Source: Nematostella vectensis (taxonomy: Eukaryota; Cnidaria; Anthozoa; Actiniaria; Edwardsiidae). Taken from it: DNA of 64,000 nt. The position numbers were made by a program, and so were the translations under genes. The notes under the pieces were generated by a model. The model was not told where the DNA came from and ran no database searches. It saw only the letters and a program-made list of their open reading frames with translations. Where the stretch lies: NCBI RefSeq assembly GCF_932526225.1, contig NC_064042.1, positions 6,813,540 through 6,877,539 of the forward strand, given 5' to 3'. This document shows, piece by piece, positions 11,351 through 23,854 of this stretch; position 1 is the stretch's first letter; each line of letters opens with the position of its first letter.

Positions 11351-11889
11351 GCTGGAGTGTTACTGGTTTTCAATGCAATTTTTAAAATTAATTCTAGATT
11401 AAAAGTTTATTGTCAACAGCAGAGTATAAGGAAGTGTAGGACTTACTGTAGATATGCTCAGTTACCCAGCAAAAGGAGGCATCGCAAATGATCTTAGCAA
11501 ACATTAGCAAAAATGCGAGCACATTATTTTTAGCAAGAATGAGCATTTTTTTCATCTGAAGCAAGTATCTTTTTAAACACATTTGGCTAGCACTGCAAAT
11601 AGAAAATAAAAAAACTAGGTCATTTGTCTTTTTTTAGAAAAAAGTTCAAGCAACCTTTAACTTTGCAAACACTTCCGAATTTTATGGGACCATTTACTAC
11701 CCTAGGCGCTTTTTCCAGCTGACATCGATTGTTGCAGTCTTTTAAACCTACATACTGCAAGGCCCGCAGAAAGGGCCGGTTATTGGGCCTACTGCAGTAC
11801 TACCCCTCATAGGGGGGTATTGGTGCACCAGCGACAGAATAACAGCCCAGAGCCACGCCTAGAAATTATTGTGTCAAAAACAAAATCAG
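11351..11889. other. Spacer downstream of the SLC22 gene
   Basis: AT-rich spacer with a short G/C patch near 11760-11825 (CCCGCAGAAAGGGCCGG and CCCCTCATAGGGGGG). It probably contains the 3' UTR of the SLC22 gene. No other gene was seen. Confidence 0.35.
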
Positions 11890-14800
11890 TTAAATAAAAG
11901 TGCTTTTCTCTGTTACCAAATCATCGTCATACTCAAAGTCTGAATCATTTGCTTTGAACATTTCTTTTTCTACCAAATGCTCATAGGAATGCCCTTCTCT
12001 AAGAAGGTCATAAGCACTGTCATCCATGGTCTCAGGTAGCGGTCTTTTATGGGTCTCTGGCAGCATAAGGCTCAGGAGACCAGCCATGAATGCACACATT
12101 CCAAATATGACCATGGGAAGAGGACGCATGTAGGTTCCCTGTGAAGTAGATAACAGATTTAGGTCATGTAAACCTCTTTGAATATTTCCAAATAAATGAA
12201 CATCTGACTAGTTCAAGAGTCGCCCTCTACTGTCAGTATTATAGAAACAATACAGTCGCCAGCCCTTCTTATTTCCTTGGATTACTTTAAGCATCCATAT
12301 GTTCGCTATCAGAGGACTCTTGGAGATGAATCACAGAGAGTGCAGAAATGTAGTGATCGGATTGCAGGAACCGCTGAGGTAAAAAACGAATCCCCAAGAT
12401 TGGGCCAAAGAGTGTCCAACATGTTATCCATTAGATGTATAGCCTCAAAACAGCTTTATCTTTCATTTACTTCTATTACAATTATATTATTCATAGTTTT
12501 ATCATAGTTTGGCATTAGTTTTATTTTTTACTTTATATAGTGTGCAATTAAAAATTTTAATATATTGATAATTGCACAATATAAATGTAATAAATAAATT
12601 AAATTATTTATCAGATAATACAGATTCCCTGATTCAGACTTACCAGAAAAACGACAAATGGCGCACAAATCCCCCCTATGCGTGAAGACATCGAGCACAC
12701 ACCCAAGCCAACGTTCCTGATATGAACAAGAAATAATTTTACCGTGTAAAATACGGAATGAACAGGGGCGAATCCAGGAGCTCCACAATGGGGGCCAAAG
12801 CAAGGGTTTCAAGCAAGTGGACCGGATTCGTTGTTCTTCCGTGGATTTTCTTATATTTCTTGTCATTTTTAAGCCAAATATCTGAAGATAGGGGGCGGGG
12901 CAAGTCGGCCCACACCTAAATCCGCGTTTAACGTGTTCATGATAGTGTTGGCACAAAGCGTAACCGTTCTATGTCATTGAGCTGTGGTTGAGTGTTGGTT
13001 CGTTATCAGGCTGTCGTGCGCGCAGAAAGTTTGTTAGTTACGTGATAGTGTTGGCACATGGCGTGACCGTTCAAGCGATAATGTTACGTGATCGTGATAG
13101 TTCGTGGCGTGACCGTTCTATGTCGCGATGATGTTGTTACCGTGTTGGTTCGTTGTCTGGCTGACTTGCCCGTAGGATGTTTGTAATTGACGTGATTATG
13201 TGGGCACGTGGCGAGACCGTGTAATAATGTAGGACCGAGGAGTGGCAAATACTACTTAAATGAGATGACACCGTGATGACAATGTGACCGTGTAAGGTAC
13301 GTCTGATACGTGGCGAGTGAACGTGATCGTGAACGTGTTGACACATGGCGTGACCGTTCTAGCGATAATGTTACGTGATCGTGATAGTTCGTGGCGTGAC
13401 CGTATAATAATGGAGGAGTGGCAAACACATGAATGAGATGAAACACGTGTCAGTCTTTGGGGATCCCGGATGTAGCGTTGTACGCCGAGTACCGCCGCAA
13501 CGAGGCGCAAGAAAAATATAGGGGCGGATGGCTGTGGTGTTTGTGTCTTACCTGACGACAGTAGGGAATATCTCTGCAGAGTAGATGTATATCAGCGCAA
13601 AGGAAGCCGTGATGCCAAACTTGCCAATCATAGCAAACACAGTCGCAAGAGTGCGATCAGCCGGGCTTGACTCTGTCAAAAAAGACCCGCGTAAGAGCCC
13701 TATTGGGGTATGTTTGCAGATCTTGTTGCCGGAAGATAGCAACAATATGGATAGTGTCTATGAGAAACGTTCTGATATTTGTAGGCGAGGATCAACTCAA
13801 CATTGATTATGTGACGCTAATATGAGATCTAGTCTGCTTGCCGGCTCTTATTCGCGATTATTCGGAAATGCTTCTTTGGCGAGCTGGCTAAACGAGATCC
13901 GATTTGTGGCAGCGTTCGAACATTGCCGAAAACATTAAGGACGAAGAACGATACCGTTGCCATTTTAGGTGAATTTTCGACCGTTAAGAAAATCGTTTAT
14001 TTACTCGTTCCGTTCACATTGGACCTTTCCTAGCTGGATGAAAACAGAGATAGCTAGCCATGGTTCCGTGTAAACACTTTTTGAGCGGTCGAAAAAGTGG
14101 CCGAAATTTGGTGGAGGGGCCGAAGAATTTTGTGGTCACATGGCTAGGGAAGTCCACTTCAATCAGACAACACCGTTCCCTTCATTCTTTATTGGTTAAC
14201 ATTGCTAACATGTTGCGGCACAACGGCAAATCGTACTTTAAGGCATCTATCGCGTAGTCACCGAACGCATCGCGCTAAGGTAAATGACGCCATACCTGGT
14301 TGGACGAACATACACGCCATACATGCTAGACCAGCTAGTACCATGTAGTTGAAGAGTGTTTTACGTCTTCCCGCCCTGAGAAGGATAGAAATTAGGTCCA
14401 GTACTGTTAATTACCCGCTGTTCCAGATTTGGAACCAGAGAAATAAAATCATCATATATATCCTTATTTTTGCGTCTGTTAATTCATGGAATGCATCATA
14501 ATGTTCCCTGAACAAAAATTACCGTACACGTCACTCGTCGCGTTGCATGAGCGTAACTGTTGTTCGTGACACATTATGACGTCATACGTCGTCCGTTCGT
14601 GACGCCAGGGCCACCAAAAAAATAATATTTTTGTTTTATTTAACAAAAACAACAGAGACATCATTTAGTACACAGCGCACGCGCATTAACGTCAAATGTG
14701 AGGGTGTACTCTATTTCACCAACTTCTCTCGACCAATCACTGCAATCAGAGCTCACACTTTACTAGGTATTTTTTATTACTTATCGACGCACTCAAGTAA

Positions 14801-17703
14801 AAAACACTGAAATATTGAATATGAGCTGTCGATATTTACCGCTACCATTGATCTTGAGTTACACAACCCAAAAGTAGTTGATGTAAATGAGATTTTCTCC
14901 ATTGAAGCCCCATTGTAATTATTAAGCAGCTTTCAGGGATATGTCCAGGATTTACTTGGGGGGGGGGGGGGGGGGGCACTGAGTGCAAGGTAGTGTATCA
15001 TCTCGAAAAATGATAGTATACCCTACATTTTAGCTCAGCATAATGACAACTCACCAGTTGACAAAAAATAAGCATGTCAAGTATGCTGGGAACTCCATAA
15101 GACTACAAAGAAAAAAGTTCATGTAGATGTCCCCAGCTAAGTGCTTGGTGTTGAGTGACAGCCCATAGTACACAAGGGTGTTGACAAACCTGAAATACAA
15201 ACAAATACAGTTTGATCTTTCATAATGATAGTTACCACAGAACCTCCAGGCTCTGCCCTTGTGTGGACATGTCTTCTCTGAGCTTATTATGGCGGATATG
15301 ACCTCAGAAAGTCAGGAATGAGTAGAGCATGACCAGGTGATTTTCTTATTATTGGTTGATTATTATCTTCTAGCATTAGATTTGGATTGTAGCAAAACCT
15401 TAGACGATTGGCAGATTCAGAGACCCCTATTCACTACCCCCCCCCTCTTACAGTGCCAGGTAGGTTTACATACCAGATAAAAATCAGTACAAAAGTTTGT
15501 TTGACTATCTTCCTAGTGCAGAATAGGTCAAAGAAGCCATATCTAGAGCCAACAAAGAAAGGGTGATTGACTTGTAGTAGGCTCTTGGGGACAGCTATTC
15601 CATTTTTGAGAGCTATGTCCAGTAATATATTTTCAGCCTCAGAGACACGCCCACGGATCATTAACCATCTTGCAGACTCAGGGACATATCTGAAATGAGT
15701 AAAAAACACAGGATGATGATGATGATGTTGCAGGGCCATAAAAGGGGGTGGGGCACTGGGGGCATGTGCCCTCCAATATCTTAAAAAAAATATAAGGAAA
15801 TGACCAGTAGGGGGGGGGGTGGCCATGACCCCAAATATTTTCTTAATGTTTCTGTATTGTGCTCCCCCAATATTTTGAAGCCTGCTACAGCACCGTGTTG
15901 GTGATAAAGATTATGATGATGTTGCTGATGATGGTGACTATGATGATGGCTACTGCTTAAAGTATAAATGGTGAAGATGCCAGTGGCAATAGAAGAATGT
16001 GATAGTGATGCTGTAACAATAATAAAATGATCACAATACAGAAAATATAATGATTATGTGAATGATGTTGACAGTGCCAGTCTTGGTGCTTATGGTACTT
16101 TTATTAGTATTAATAGTGGAAGTGGTGTTAATAACTATTTCTCCCACATGCCCCGTCCTTAGTCACAGGTGGTAGGAAGTCAAGGTGTGATAGTTTAGGG
16201 GAGGGGGGTTCACATGACCTCATGTCCTCCCCCTCATAGCCATAGCAGGCCTAGAAATATTGGGGGGGGGGGGGGGGGGGGGGCGGTACAGAAACTGTGG
16301 GCATTTGCCCCCAATGCCCCACCCCCTGCTAATTATCATATAGCCCCAAGTGATTATGATGATTATAGGGATAATAATAATAATAATGATAACAAGGATG
16401 TTGATCTTGAAACTAATGACAATTACTCACCTAAAAAAAAGTATAAACACTGAGGCAGGCAGAGACAATACAACAGAGAGCGTCCTCCAGTCTTGGATAA
16501 GATAAGCCACCATTGGCAATATCAGTAAACCAAGCGTGAAAAAGCACTGTGCCATAATACCAGCAAAACCCCGATATGAAGGTCCAACAAGTTCTGTTGC
16601 AAGCACAAAGGCAGACAAAATCTCTCCACCAATACAAAATCCTGTTAAAAACCGCAAAGTAGCATAAATCTTGAATGTCGGAGCAAATGAGCTTGCAAAT
16701 CCAAAAACAACAAGCCCTGTTAGAGTTGTGTGCCACACTCTCCGTCTACCATATTTATCAGCAAGGGCTCCAAACATTAGAGCCCCAAGCAGTGTTCCAG
16801 ACATAAGAAGTGATTGTACGAGGTCTGCTTTGTAGGCATTCTCACAAACAAGGTCCCACTGTAAATACAACGATTCAAACATGATTGATATGTTAATAGA
16901 AAAGTTTAAGCAGTTTAAGCAGTGTAGGGAGGTCAACTCTATGGGTTTTCTAGTGACTCCCAGGATTTACTAAGTATCCAAAACATTTGTTTTGGTATGC
17001 CTCCTCTTTTATTGTGGGCAGAATTGATATGGCCCCACATAACCCCTCGACTCATTTTCTCTTTCACAATTTTAACAGATAACTCACTCTTTCTCTTCCT
17101 TTAGATAGGCTGTTATATATTCGTAAAAGCAGAATAAAGTGTGTGTTTTTTTCTGTAATTTCAGATTAAAAAGTTGTTTCAATAAACTGAAATCAAATAA
17201 CTTAAATTTCAGAAAAACAAAAACGATCTGAAAAACAAATATATATTTTATGTGTGCTCAATTTTCAATATTTCATTATTTTAATCTTAATAAAAAGCTC
17301 AATTTATTTTGTCTAAGTCCTTCAAAACTGCATTAAAAATCCATCATCTATTCATTTAGCGCAACCTTTTAACTTCTAATATCATTAAGTTTCACTTGAA
17401 CACCCCCGAGACATGAGGATTTTCCATCGCATCAGTTGGTAACAAAGTTACAGTTTCTCTTACCTCTGTGATAATAGATGTGTATTTCGAGGTATATTGC
17501 CTTTCCGTACATTGAAGTTTATTTTTAGGGCAAGTCTCGTTCGTACTTGAGTTCAAGCAAATCCAGTGCGGTTGAGCGGCTACGAAAACTAGCAATAACA
17601 GTTGAATGGCTGCCGGAACAATCGACAGACAGAGAAGAACATATAATCGCCGTTGATGTGGTCCAAATTCACCAACGATCTTGAGCACATGATCGAACTC
17701 CAT
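11890..17703 (-). CDS. SLC22-family organic ion/carnitine-type transporter
   Basis: Eight minus-strand exons: 17703-17464, 16858-16431, 15689-15474, 15189-15055, 14375-14296, 13672-13552, 12716-12644 and 12138-11890. Together they make 1542 nt, 513 residues. The ATG at 17703 ([14 protein letters not shown]) matches the family start; an upstream in-frame GTG is not credible. Family motifs include TEWDLVCE (residues 80-86), the major facilitator loop [12 protein letters not shown] (110-121), PESARWL (226-232), a GRRKTL loop, [17 protein letters not shown] and [12 protein letters not shown]. About twelve membrane helices are expected. The loop after helix 1 is only about 45 residues with two NxS/T sites, shorter than the roughly 100 usual for SLC22. 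The acidic C-terminal tail recalls SLC22A15. The plasma-membrane substrate cannot be told from sequence. Confidence 0.93.
12960..13420. repeat. Degenerate local repeats in an SLC22 intron
   Basis: A unit containing GATAATGTTACGTGATCGTG and ATAGTTCGTGGCGTGACCGT occurs at about 13077-13118 and almost exactly again at 13363-13404. Shorter relatives (GTGTTGGCACATGGCGTGACC; GTTGGTTCGTT) are interspersed. The order is irregular, so this is a shuffled repeat rather than a clean satellite. Confidence 0.7.
14930..14980. repeat. Poly-G tract with flanks
   Basis: A run of about 18 G at about 14948-14966 is followed by CACTGAGTGCAAGG. It lies in the SLC22 intron 14376-15054 and resembles the edges of the G-rich interspersed repeats. 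Confidence 0.5.
15715..15895. repeat. G/C-rich interspersed repeat copy, family B
   Basis: It contains GATGATGATGATG, GGTGGGGCACTGGGGGCATG, a TATAAGGAAATGACCAGTA core and GTGCTCCCCCAATATTTTGA. Inverted related blocks occur at 18130-18275 (GGGGGCACAACC, CTGGTCATTTCCTTA). It is intronic. Confidence 0.6.
16190..16340. repeat. G/C-rich interspersed repeat copy with about 23 G, family B
   Basis: CCCCCTCATAGCCATAGCAG is followed by AAATATTGGGGG, a G run at about 16261-16283, and CCCCAATGCCCCACCCCCTG. Together with the 15.8 and 18.2 kb copies this is one family with a CCACCCCCTGCTA edge. A run of GAT/AATAAT repeats follows at 16360-16400. Confidence 0.55.
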
Positions 17704-18787
17704 GCCATACACAAGATCGCCTAGTTAAGGCGAGCATCCGCTGGAGTTATAACCGTGTCGTTAGCGCTTTTTGTGCCTTCGATTTTTTTAAGTTTATTCA
17801 TTCGATGATCTTTTTACAGGTGAATTGTACTAGGTAACCAGGCCTTGTTTATTGAAGAGAAGCGACTGGACCAAAAAAAAAGACATTTATTTTCAGAAAA
17901 ATCTAAATATTCCAGTGGCGGCTACGGAGGATTGGGTGTAAGAAAAATTAATTCATGTCTCTTTATTTTGTATCAAATAAAAAATACGTATTTAAAAAAA
18001 TTCTGGATTCTTTATAATTTTTGGATCCATGCCTGTATTTGGCGTACTTGTATTATCCGTCTTAGTACTATTTGATCAAACAATAGGAACATATGAAAAA
18101 TCTCCATACTTTTTTTTTCTTAACTGTTCGGGTACAGACCGGGGGCATGATTCAGAAACATAAAAAATATTTGGGGGCACAACCATCCCTTACTGGTCAT
18201 TTCCTTAGAATTTTCTAAATATTAAGGGGGAGGGCACAGACTCCAGGGACCCACCCCCTGCTATGGCCCTGTGAGCTTGATGGAGGTAATTCAGATATAG
18301 CTCAGATGCCATTTTCGGGAAGAAGGAGTTTTACAATCTGTGTCAATAGTAGAAATGTTCCGTCATAACACTGTAACAATGACATATCAGAAGACTGTTT
18401 CTTGCTGTGACCAAGGCTATGGATCATTAGAATCAAATAAACAAACTCAGTTTGACATAATTTAATAGTGAAACAAACACAAATTATTTTCTGGAGTTTA
18501 ACATTTGAAATAAGCTGGACAATAACAAAATTGCTCATAATGGCAGAAAAAAAAATGCAAACAGTTACCTAGTTTTTATTAAAACAGTTTCATTTTACAA
18601 ATAGATTTGATACAATCCATAAGCTCTTTATTATTCCACTATCATTACCATAATAGAATATAGAGTTTTGTTGGATTTACTATAGTATCTAAGGGGGCGT
18701 AAGACCATTTCCTCCTGATGGAGCACAACAGTAAAGCCCTATCTTATATGACTACAGCTCTAAGACTTTGTAAGAGTGTCTAAGCAT
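17704..18787. other. Spacer between SLC22 start and SDHD end
   Basis: It should contain the SLC22 promoter just above 17703 and the SDHD 3' UTR below 18788. A family B repeat lies at about 18130-18275. No further gene was recognised. Confidence 0.4.
18130..18275. repeat. G/C-rich interspersed repeat copy, family B
   Basis: GGGGGCATGATTCAG, ATTTGGGGGCACAACC, a TACTGGTCATTTCC core and CCACCCCCTGCTATGGCCCTG. The core and edges match, in inverted orientation, the copy at 15715-15895. Confidence 0.6.
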
Positions 18788-20261
18788 TTAGATGTCCCAA
18801 AGCATAGAGACAGCCTTGCAGATGCCTACATCATTGTAGTTGAAGTAACACAGACCAGCAAGCTGTAGGAAGGAGAGGACAAGCCATGTGATGTTGGCAG
18901 GCTTGGGGAGCTTTGGGTTGATATGATGACTGTAATCTTTCAGCACATTATGCATTCCCCTGAAGAGTATTTAATTTATTAGGAGGCTCAATACAAGTAC
19001 ATACAGAATAGTGAAGCATGATAAAATGTAAAAATAATTTCCCCAGCCTAGTTCCCCTAGCATCAAATTCTTCTAGCTTGTTTTAAATATTTACTTGTCC
19101 TAAGATGAAAAATAGGTAAAGAGTATTTATATGATATAAAAAAGAATCTTGAAATTTGACCATAAGCAATGGTACAAGCATTTGAAAACAGCACTTTCTT
19201 ATCAAGTAGCTTATGAATTCCTAATTCCCTTTTTGAATGAAATGCTATTCCTTATTACATTGCATTCTGTCGCTAAAACATTACATGAAAGAACTGCTAC
19301 ACTTCTATGCTCATATGGTGTATTCTTAATGAAACTTCAACCCCTTTGTCACAATAAAGACCCAGTTACTATTTAATTACTGTATACTATAGGACTGCTC
19401 ACCAGTGATTATGGAATGGTATAAGCACAGCAAGTCCCCAGTCTACTGCTGCACATGGGTATACAATGCCGACAGGTATCAATGCAAGAAGGGCAATGCT
19501 GACATAGCGTTCATTCAGCCAATGGGATGATGCCCTTGATACAGCAATCTCTGTTACAATGGAATCAAGAGAATTTTCACAATTAACGACTTTTATTCTA
19601 CTCAATATAAGGTTTTCTAATGAAAGATATATCATCAAAATTGCTTTATTTTTTCCACGCGAATTTTAATGTTCTGTGGGGCGTAAAAGATTATTGTTAT
19701 TGTGTATACATTACTTATTACATTGCATAAATTGCTTAAGAAATAAATCTAACTTTAAAAATACAATAATATAACAATATTTATTACTGCATAATACTTT
19801 GAAACGATTAAAAACCAGCTAGATAAGGAGCGGTGTGTTAATTCTTCGATCATCAAATAGTGAAACTGCGTAAACAACGTAAGAATAAAACAATTCCCCA
19901 CCGTAGTGCTGATCTTTCTTGGGAGGTGAGGTGTGCACTGCATTTGCAAGCAGAGCTGGAGGTTATAAAGCAAATGATATCAGTTAACCAGCAATCTGGC
20001 GATTAATATTTTTCGTGATCTTGGACGTGATGACATAAGAACCCAACTCACGATTTTTTCGCTGGAACGACGGCAAACTGGTGACAGAGGACGATGCCAA
20101 AATAGGTCTTCCCACACTTAGAACTAGTGAAAAGAATTCGTAATACATAGGTAAATAACTCGAATGTCAGGAAAAAATTGTTTGAAGTTGCTTAGTTTGA
20201 TTTTCTCACCCAGTTTTGATGTATTTCTGGCGCAAAGGCGAGTGCACAAAATGGCCGCCAT
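18788..20261 (-). CDS. SDHD: Succinate dehydrogenase membrane anchor subunit D
   Basis: Five minus-strand exons, 20261-20210, 20123-20052, 19955-19902, 19550-19403 and 18959-18788, join to 498 nt, 165 residues. The start MAAILCTRLCARNT and the Arg/Ser-rich first 55 residues fit a mitochondrial presequence. The mature part carries SSHWLNERYVSIALLALIP, PCAAVDWGLA, the heme-ligand region FHNHWG (about residues 105-110), an Asp-Tyr pair at 117-118 in the ubiquinone site, and the family end LCYFNYNDVGICKAVSMLW. There are three expected membrane helices. SDHD with SDHC anchors complex II in the inner mitochondrial membrane and helps bind heme b and ubiquinone. Human SDHD is 159 residues. Exon 3 ends at a slightly unusual GTGGGG donor. 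Confidence 0.96.
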
Positions 20262-20620
20262 CTTGCAAGATAACACTGCTTACCAGGCTCCCGTAAAGTT
20301 GTTTTAACTCTGGTCCAACGTCTATCAGGTATCCCAAAAATCTGAAACGCTCCCTTTCTACAAAGAAATGATGTTGGTCAGGACAACATAAGTACTCACG
20401 AGAGTTCTCTCTTGTTTTACTACATTTAGGAAATTAATAGATTTACTTTTAACTCGAATTATGCGCATCACACAAATGAAGAATTTTCTAAACTAGTACA
20501 TGCGAGCCTTTGAACAGCTCCTTTTCTGGAAACACTTTTATGTTTTGACATTCGAGGCATCAAAACATTGAAACAACCAATCACAGATCAAATTGTAAGA
20601 TGACGTCATAACACTTGCTG
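20240..20620 (-). promoter_or_regulatory. SDHD promoter region with YY1-like site and CRE
   Basis: The SDHD start codon is embedded in AAGATGGCGGCCAT on the minus strand (20251-20264), a YY1-type motif. A palindromic TGACGTCA lies at 20601-20608, about 340 bp upstream. Activity is inferred. Confidence 0.45.
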
Positions 20621-22540
20621 GACCTAAGTAAAAAAAAACATGGCGGCCATAGAGAGACGAGAATAAGAGCATAAAACAGTATCTTTCTGCTTTTTGGTAG
20701 GGTTTAGACGTATCAACACTTGAAAGACTTGTAGAAAAGCCTTTGGGCGCAGAGATATATTTCGAATGGCTATGTTCGGTGGGAAAGTCCGATTCGCTAT
20801 AGTCAATAGATGACGGCGAGGATGAAGGTCATCACGATTGAATTACAGCTTGGAAGCGTAATTATACAGGAATTCGAAGGCACACTTAACAGTGGACAAG
20901 CAGGCATGGATTCTTGACCCTGAAGTTGACTACTCAGTACTGCAAATGGTATTCGTTGCGTCCTCCGAAGCTCATAATGCATGCATAAGTACATGCCTTA
21001 CGGTGTGTTGTGTTTAGTCTCAATAAGTTATAATGCAGCCCTTCCGAGTTTCTCGGTCGATCATGAACATTCAGTATTCAAATTGCCTTGTGCAGGCGCT
21101 GTTAAAAATTGAATGGGGGTCTAGAATTTTTCAAAGGTGGTTCAATTTATGAAAACTATTACAATAGCGTTGTGCTTAAAAAGGATTGGGCCACAGAACC
21201 ACACTTGGATCAGCCACTGCAGAAAATGACTTGACACATACAGTATTTCATATTTGTTTTAATGACTTAATAGTGGTATAAGCTTATATCATCTCATCTC
21301 CTACACACAAAAAGCATGTGGTACACAGAATCTAAAATAAAACAAATAGAAGACACAGTTTGAATTTTTTTTTTTTTTGCTTGGCTTGTACCAACCAGCC
21401 CATCTTTTGTATAACTCTTAAATTTAAATATTTGACGATGTCCCTAGAGCATGATTTGGCTATGACTTGATAGCCGAAAGGCTGAATGGGCTTAAGATTT
21501 ATATGCCTTGACGGTTAGAGGGATAATTGCCCAGGGGTGGGTTGGAAGGGGGGCAGTATTCAGTTATAAACATGATGGAATGGTCCAACAGAGCTCAAAA
21601 TGTCATACAACCAAAAAGGATGGAAACTTGCCACCCCCAAAATACACAAGCCTGTTGGTAAAATGTTCAATCCCAAAGAAATGCAGTGGACACACGTTAT
21701 GTTGTAAATGTTTTTACAGCATATGTATAATGCAATATGTCTTGAAAACAAATCATTTTCATGAGCTTATCATTATTCTAAACAATTTTACTCCAACAGA
21801 ATTCTAATGATTTAATTCTTTCTGGTAGAAAATTTTCAGTCAGAGTAAATGGGAGAAAAGTGGAAACAATTTGTCCAATCATACAATTTTTGCAATCAAG
21901 CACCATACATAAAAGTGATGTGAAATAATCATAGATCCCCTCTCATTTCAAAAGCCCATTGCACCTTTTGAATGCACAATATGCTGTGTCTTATATTATG
22001 TTTTAGTGCGAATTAAAAAAAACAGAAGTATAATACTGTGTTTGGGATTTAATACATAGAAACTTTTTAACCAACCTTCATCCATGCTCTTGGTTTATAC
22101 TCGGATCATACTAGAAGTAGAAAACCCTTCCCTCACTAGAAAACATGTTATTACTAGAAAACCTATTTTCAACAAGGGGTCCATGGACCAGGGGCAGGGC
22201 CGTAGCAGAGGCTGGGGTGCAAATCTCCATTAATGTTCAAAGCCATATAATCTCATAGCATTTTTCCTCCAGGCAGCGTTTTTTAAGGATTGTCTTTGTA
22301 AATTCTTTAAGCATCGTCTTTGTAAAAACGAAGGCGGTTCCCCCCTATTTTTTGACAGTGCTACAGAACCTGGGGGTCAGTTCGTAACCATACTTTCAAA
22401 AAGTGTAAAAGTCAATAACACATAGCTTGAACCAATAAAACAAATATTCCAAAAAAAAAAGAATAGTATAAGTTTTTTATTGCTAAGAGTGGAATACAAA
22501 GGAGAAAATTCAATGATCTCTCTGTCCATCCTTATATATT
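20621..22540. other. Intergenic region with no recognised gene
   Basis: It includes a poly-T run at about 21367-21379, and G-rich fragments near 21530-21560 and 22180-22380 (GGGGCAGGGCCGTAGCAG; TTCCCCCCTATTTTT) that look like decayed interspersed repeats. If the small ORF at 22977 is real, the part below 22541 may be its 3' UTR. Confidence 0.35.
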
Positions 22541-22977
22541 TACTTATCTTCATCTTCTTTGCCATGGTCAATATCTGAAATAAATGGTAACAATTATATT
22601 AAGAAAAGAGGAAGGGGTTTCTTTTCAATTTGATTTATAGAATACAGTAGCTTATTATTTATGATGGCCTTATTGCAGAGGAGCCAATTAAAACTACAGC
22701 CTCACACACTAATTTTATTTTATTTTTACTCAATTTAGTTATTTAATAATAAACTTTGGCAGCGCTGTATAAGATTTCTGGTTTTAAAATCAGCCAGAAG
22801 AAGCAAAAAATTGATAATACGGCAATAAATACGGCTAGGCTAGCTACAAAACGAAGCAGTCTACTTGCCAGTGTAGGGAGGACCCTTGTTTCCTTTACTT
22901 AATGTCGGTGATGTGCAGAGCTCAACACGATATTGTTTAAAGAAACCAAACGTCTCGTAACTGGCGTCGCGTCCCAT
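22541..22977 (-). CDS. Small unidentified ORF, possibly two exons
   Basis: An ATG at 22977 opens MGRDASYETFGFFKQYR and continues to a stop at 22861-22863, giving 38 residues ending GPPYTGK. Alternatively, a GTAAAG donor near 22889 can join in phase to an acceptor before about 22575, giving a 37-residue protein ending DHGKEDEDK at about 22541. No membrane segment or known domain is visible. A YY1-like CCGCCAT patch near 23180 could mark a transcription start upstream. I do not recognise it; evidence is limited to composition and splice-phase agreement. Confidence 0.25.
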
Positions 22978-23854
22978 ATAGAGACATACCGATTTCGAAA
23001 GCTACATAACCCCTTATTCTCTTCGAAGCCTTGCACGAGATATCTTGGAAAGATGACCTAGAACACTGGCTGCTCTAAAATTGCAAAAATCGCCGGGAAA
23101 AAGCTTTTAAAGCGAAAAATATATCTACCCGGCGGTAAAAGGCGAGGGGCTTGAATGATGGCGTCATAATCCATTTAGGCCGCCATATTTGTGTTTCCAG
23201 AAAAGGAAATATTCTGAGCTGTTGAAGTATTCCAAAAACAGAAGAAGCGCGCGACCCCCAGAACGCGTAAGAATCGCGTAAAAACTTTTTTTTTTCCGAT
23301 GAAGGTTCTTTTATGAATGTTGCTTATTGAATTTAAGGAAAAAGCCTTCATACTATTTTTTTACGGTTTCCGGGTTTAGCTAGACAGGTTCCTTTTTTGA
23401 AGGGTATTTAAATGGGATATTTTAATAACCACAGGCTTTATAGTATGTTCTTATAGGTGAGGCATATAAACATCAAAATCACTACTATTAAAACATTACG
23501 CGCACGAATATATCAATTCCATATTATATTTCATTTCATCAATCGTTATACCTAAACTTTTCATCTACCTTTTTTATATAGTGCATGTACAAACTCAAAG
23601 AGAAGTAGATATGGACGTGCCATAAGTTATGTCTCTATGTTAGTGTGGTATCCTCTAGAAATCTGTACTACAGCTCCTTAAATAAATAACATTGATCTGC
23701 AAGATCATGATAGTAAATTACAGAACTCATGCTGTGTTGTCTTTAAATCATTTTCTGATATTTTTTGCCAAAATTCAGTAATATCCGAATAATGTAGCTG
23801 TTTTTTGTAGTGGAAGCTTTGTCGTATTTTTCGAAACAATTAACGCAAAATCCT
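22978..23854. other. Spacer, possible promoter at 23100-23200
   Basis: It contains a GGCCGCCATATT motif near 23179-23190 and otherwise AT-rich sequence. The part near 23750-23854 is probably 3' UTR of the Tctex-1 gene. No other ORF is supported. Confidence 0.35.

Noticed and set aside
17704-17712. Three-residue extension of the SLC22 protein
   Set aside because: It would need a GTG start; the ATG at 17703 gives the family-typical MEFD start.
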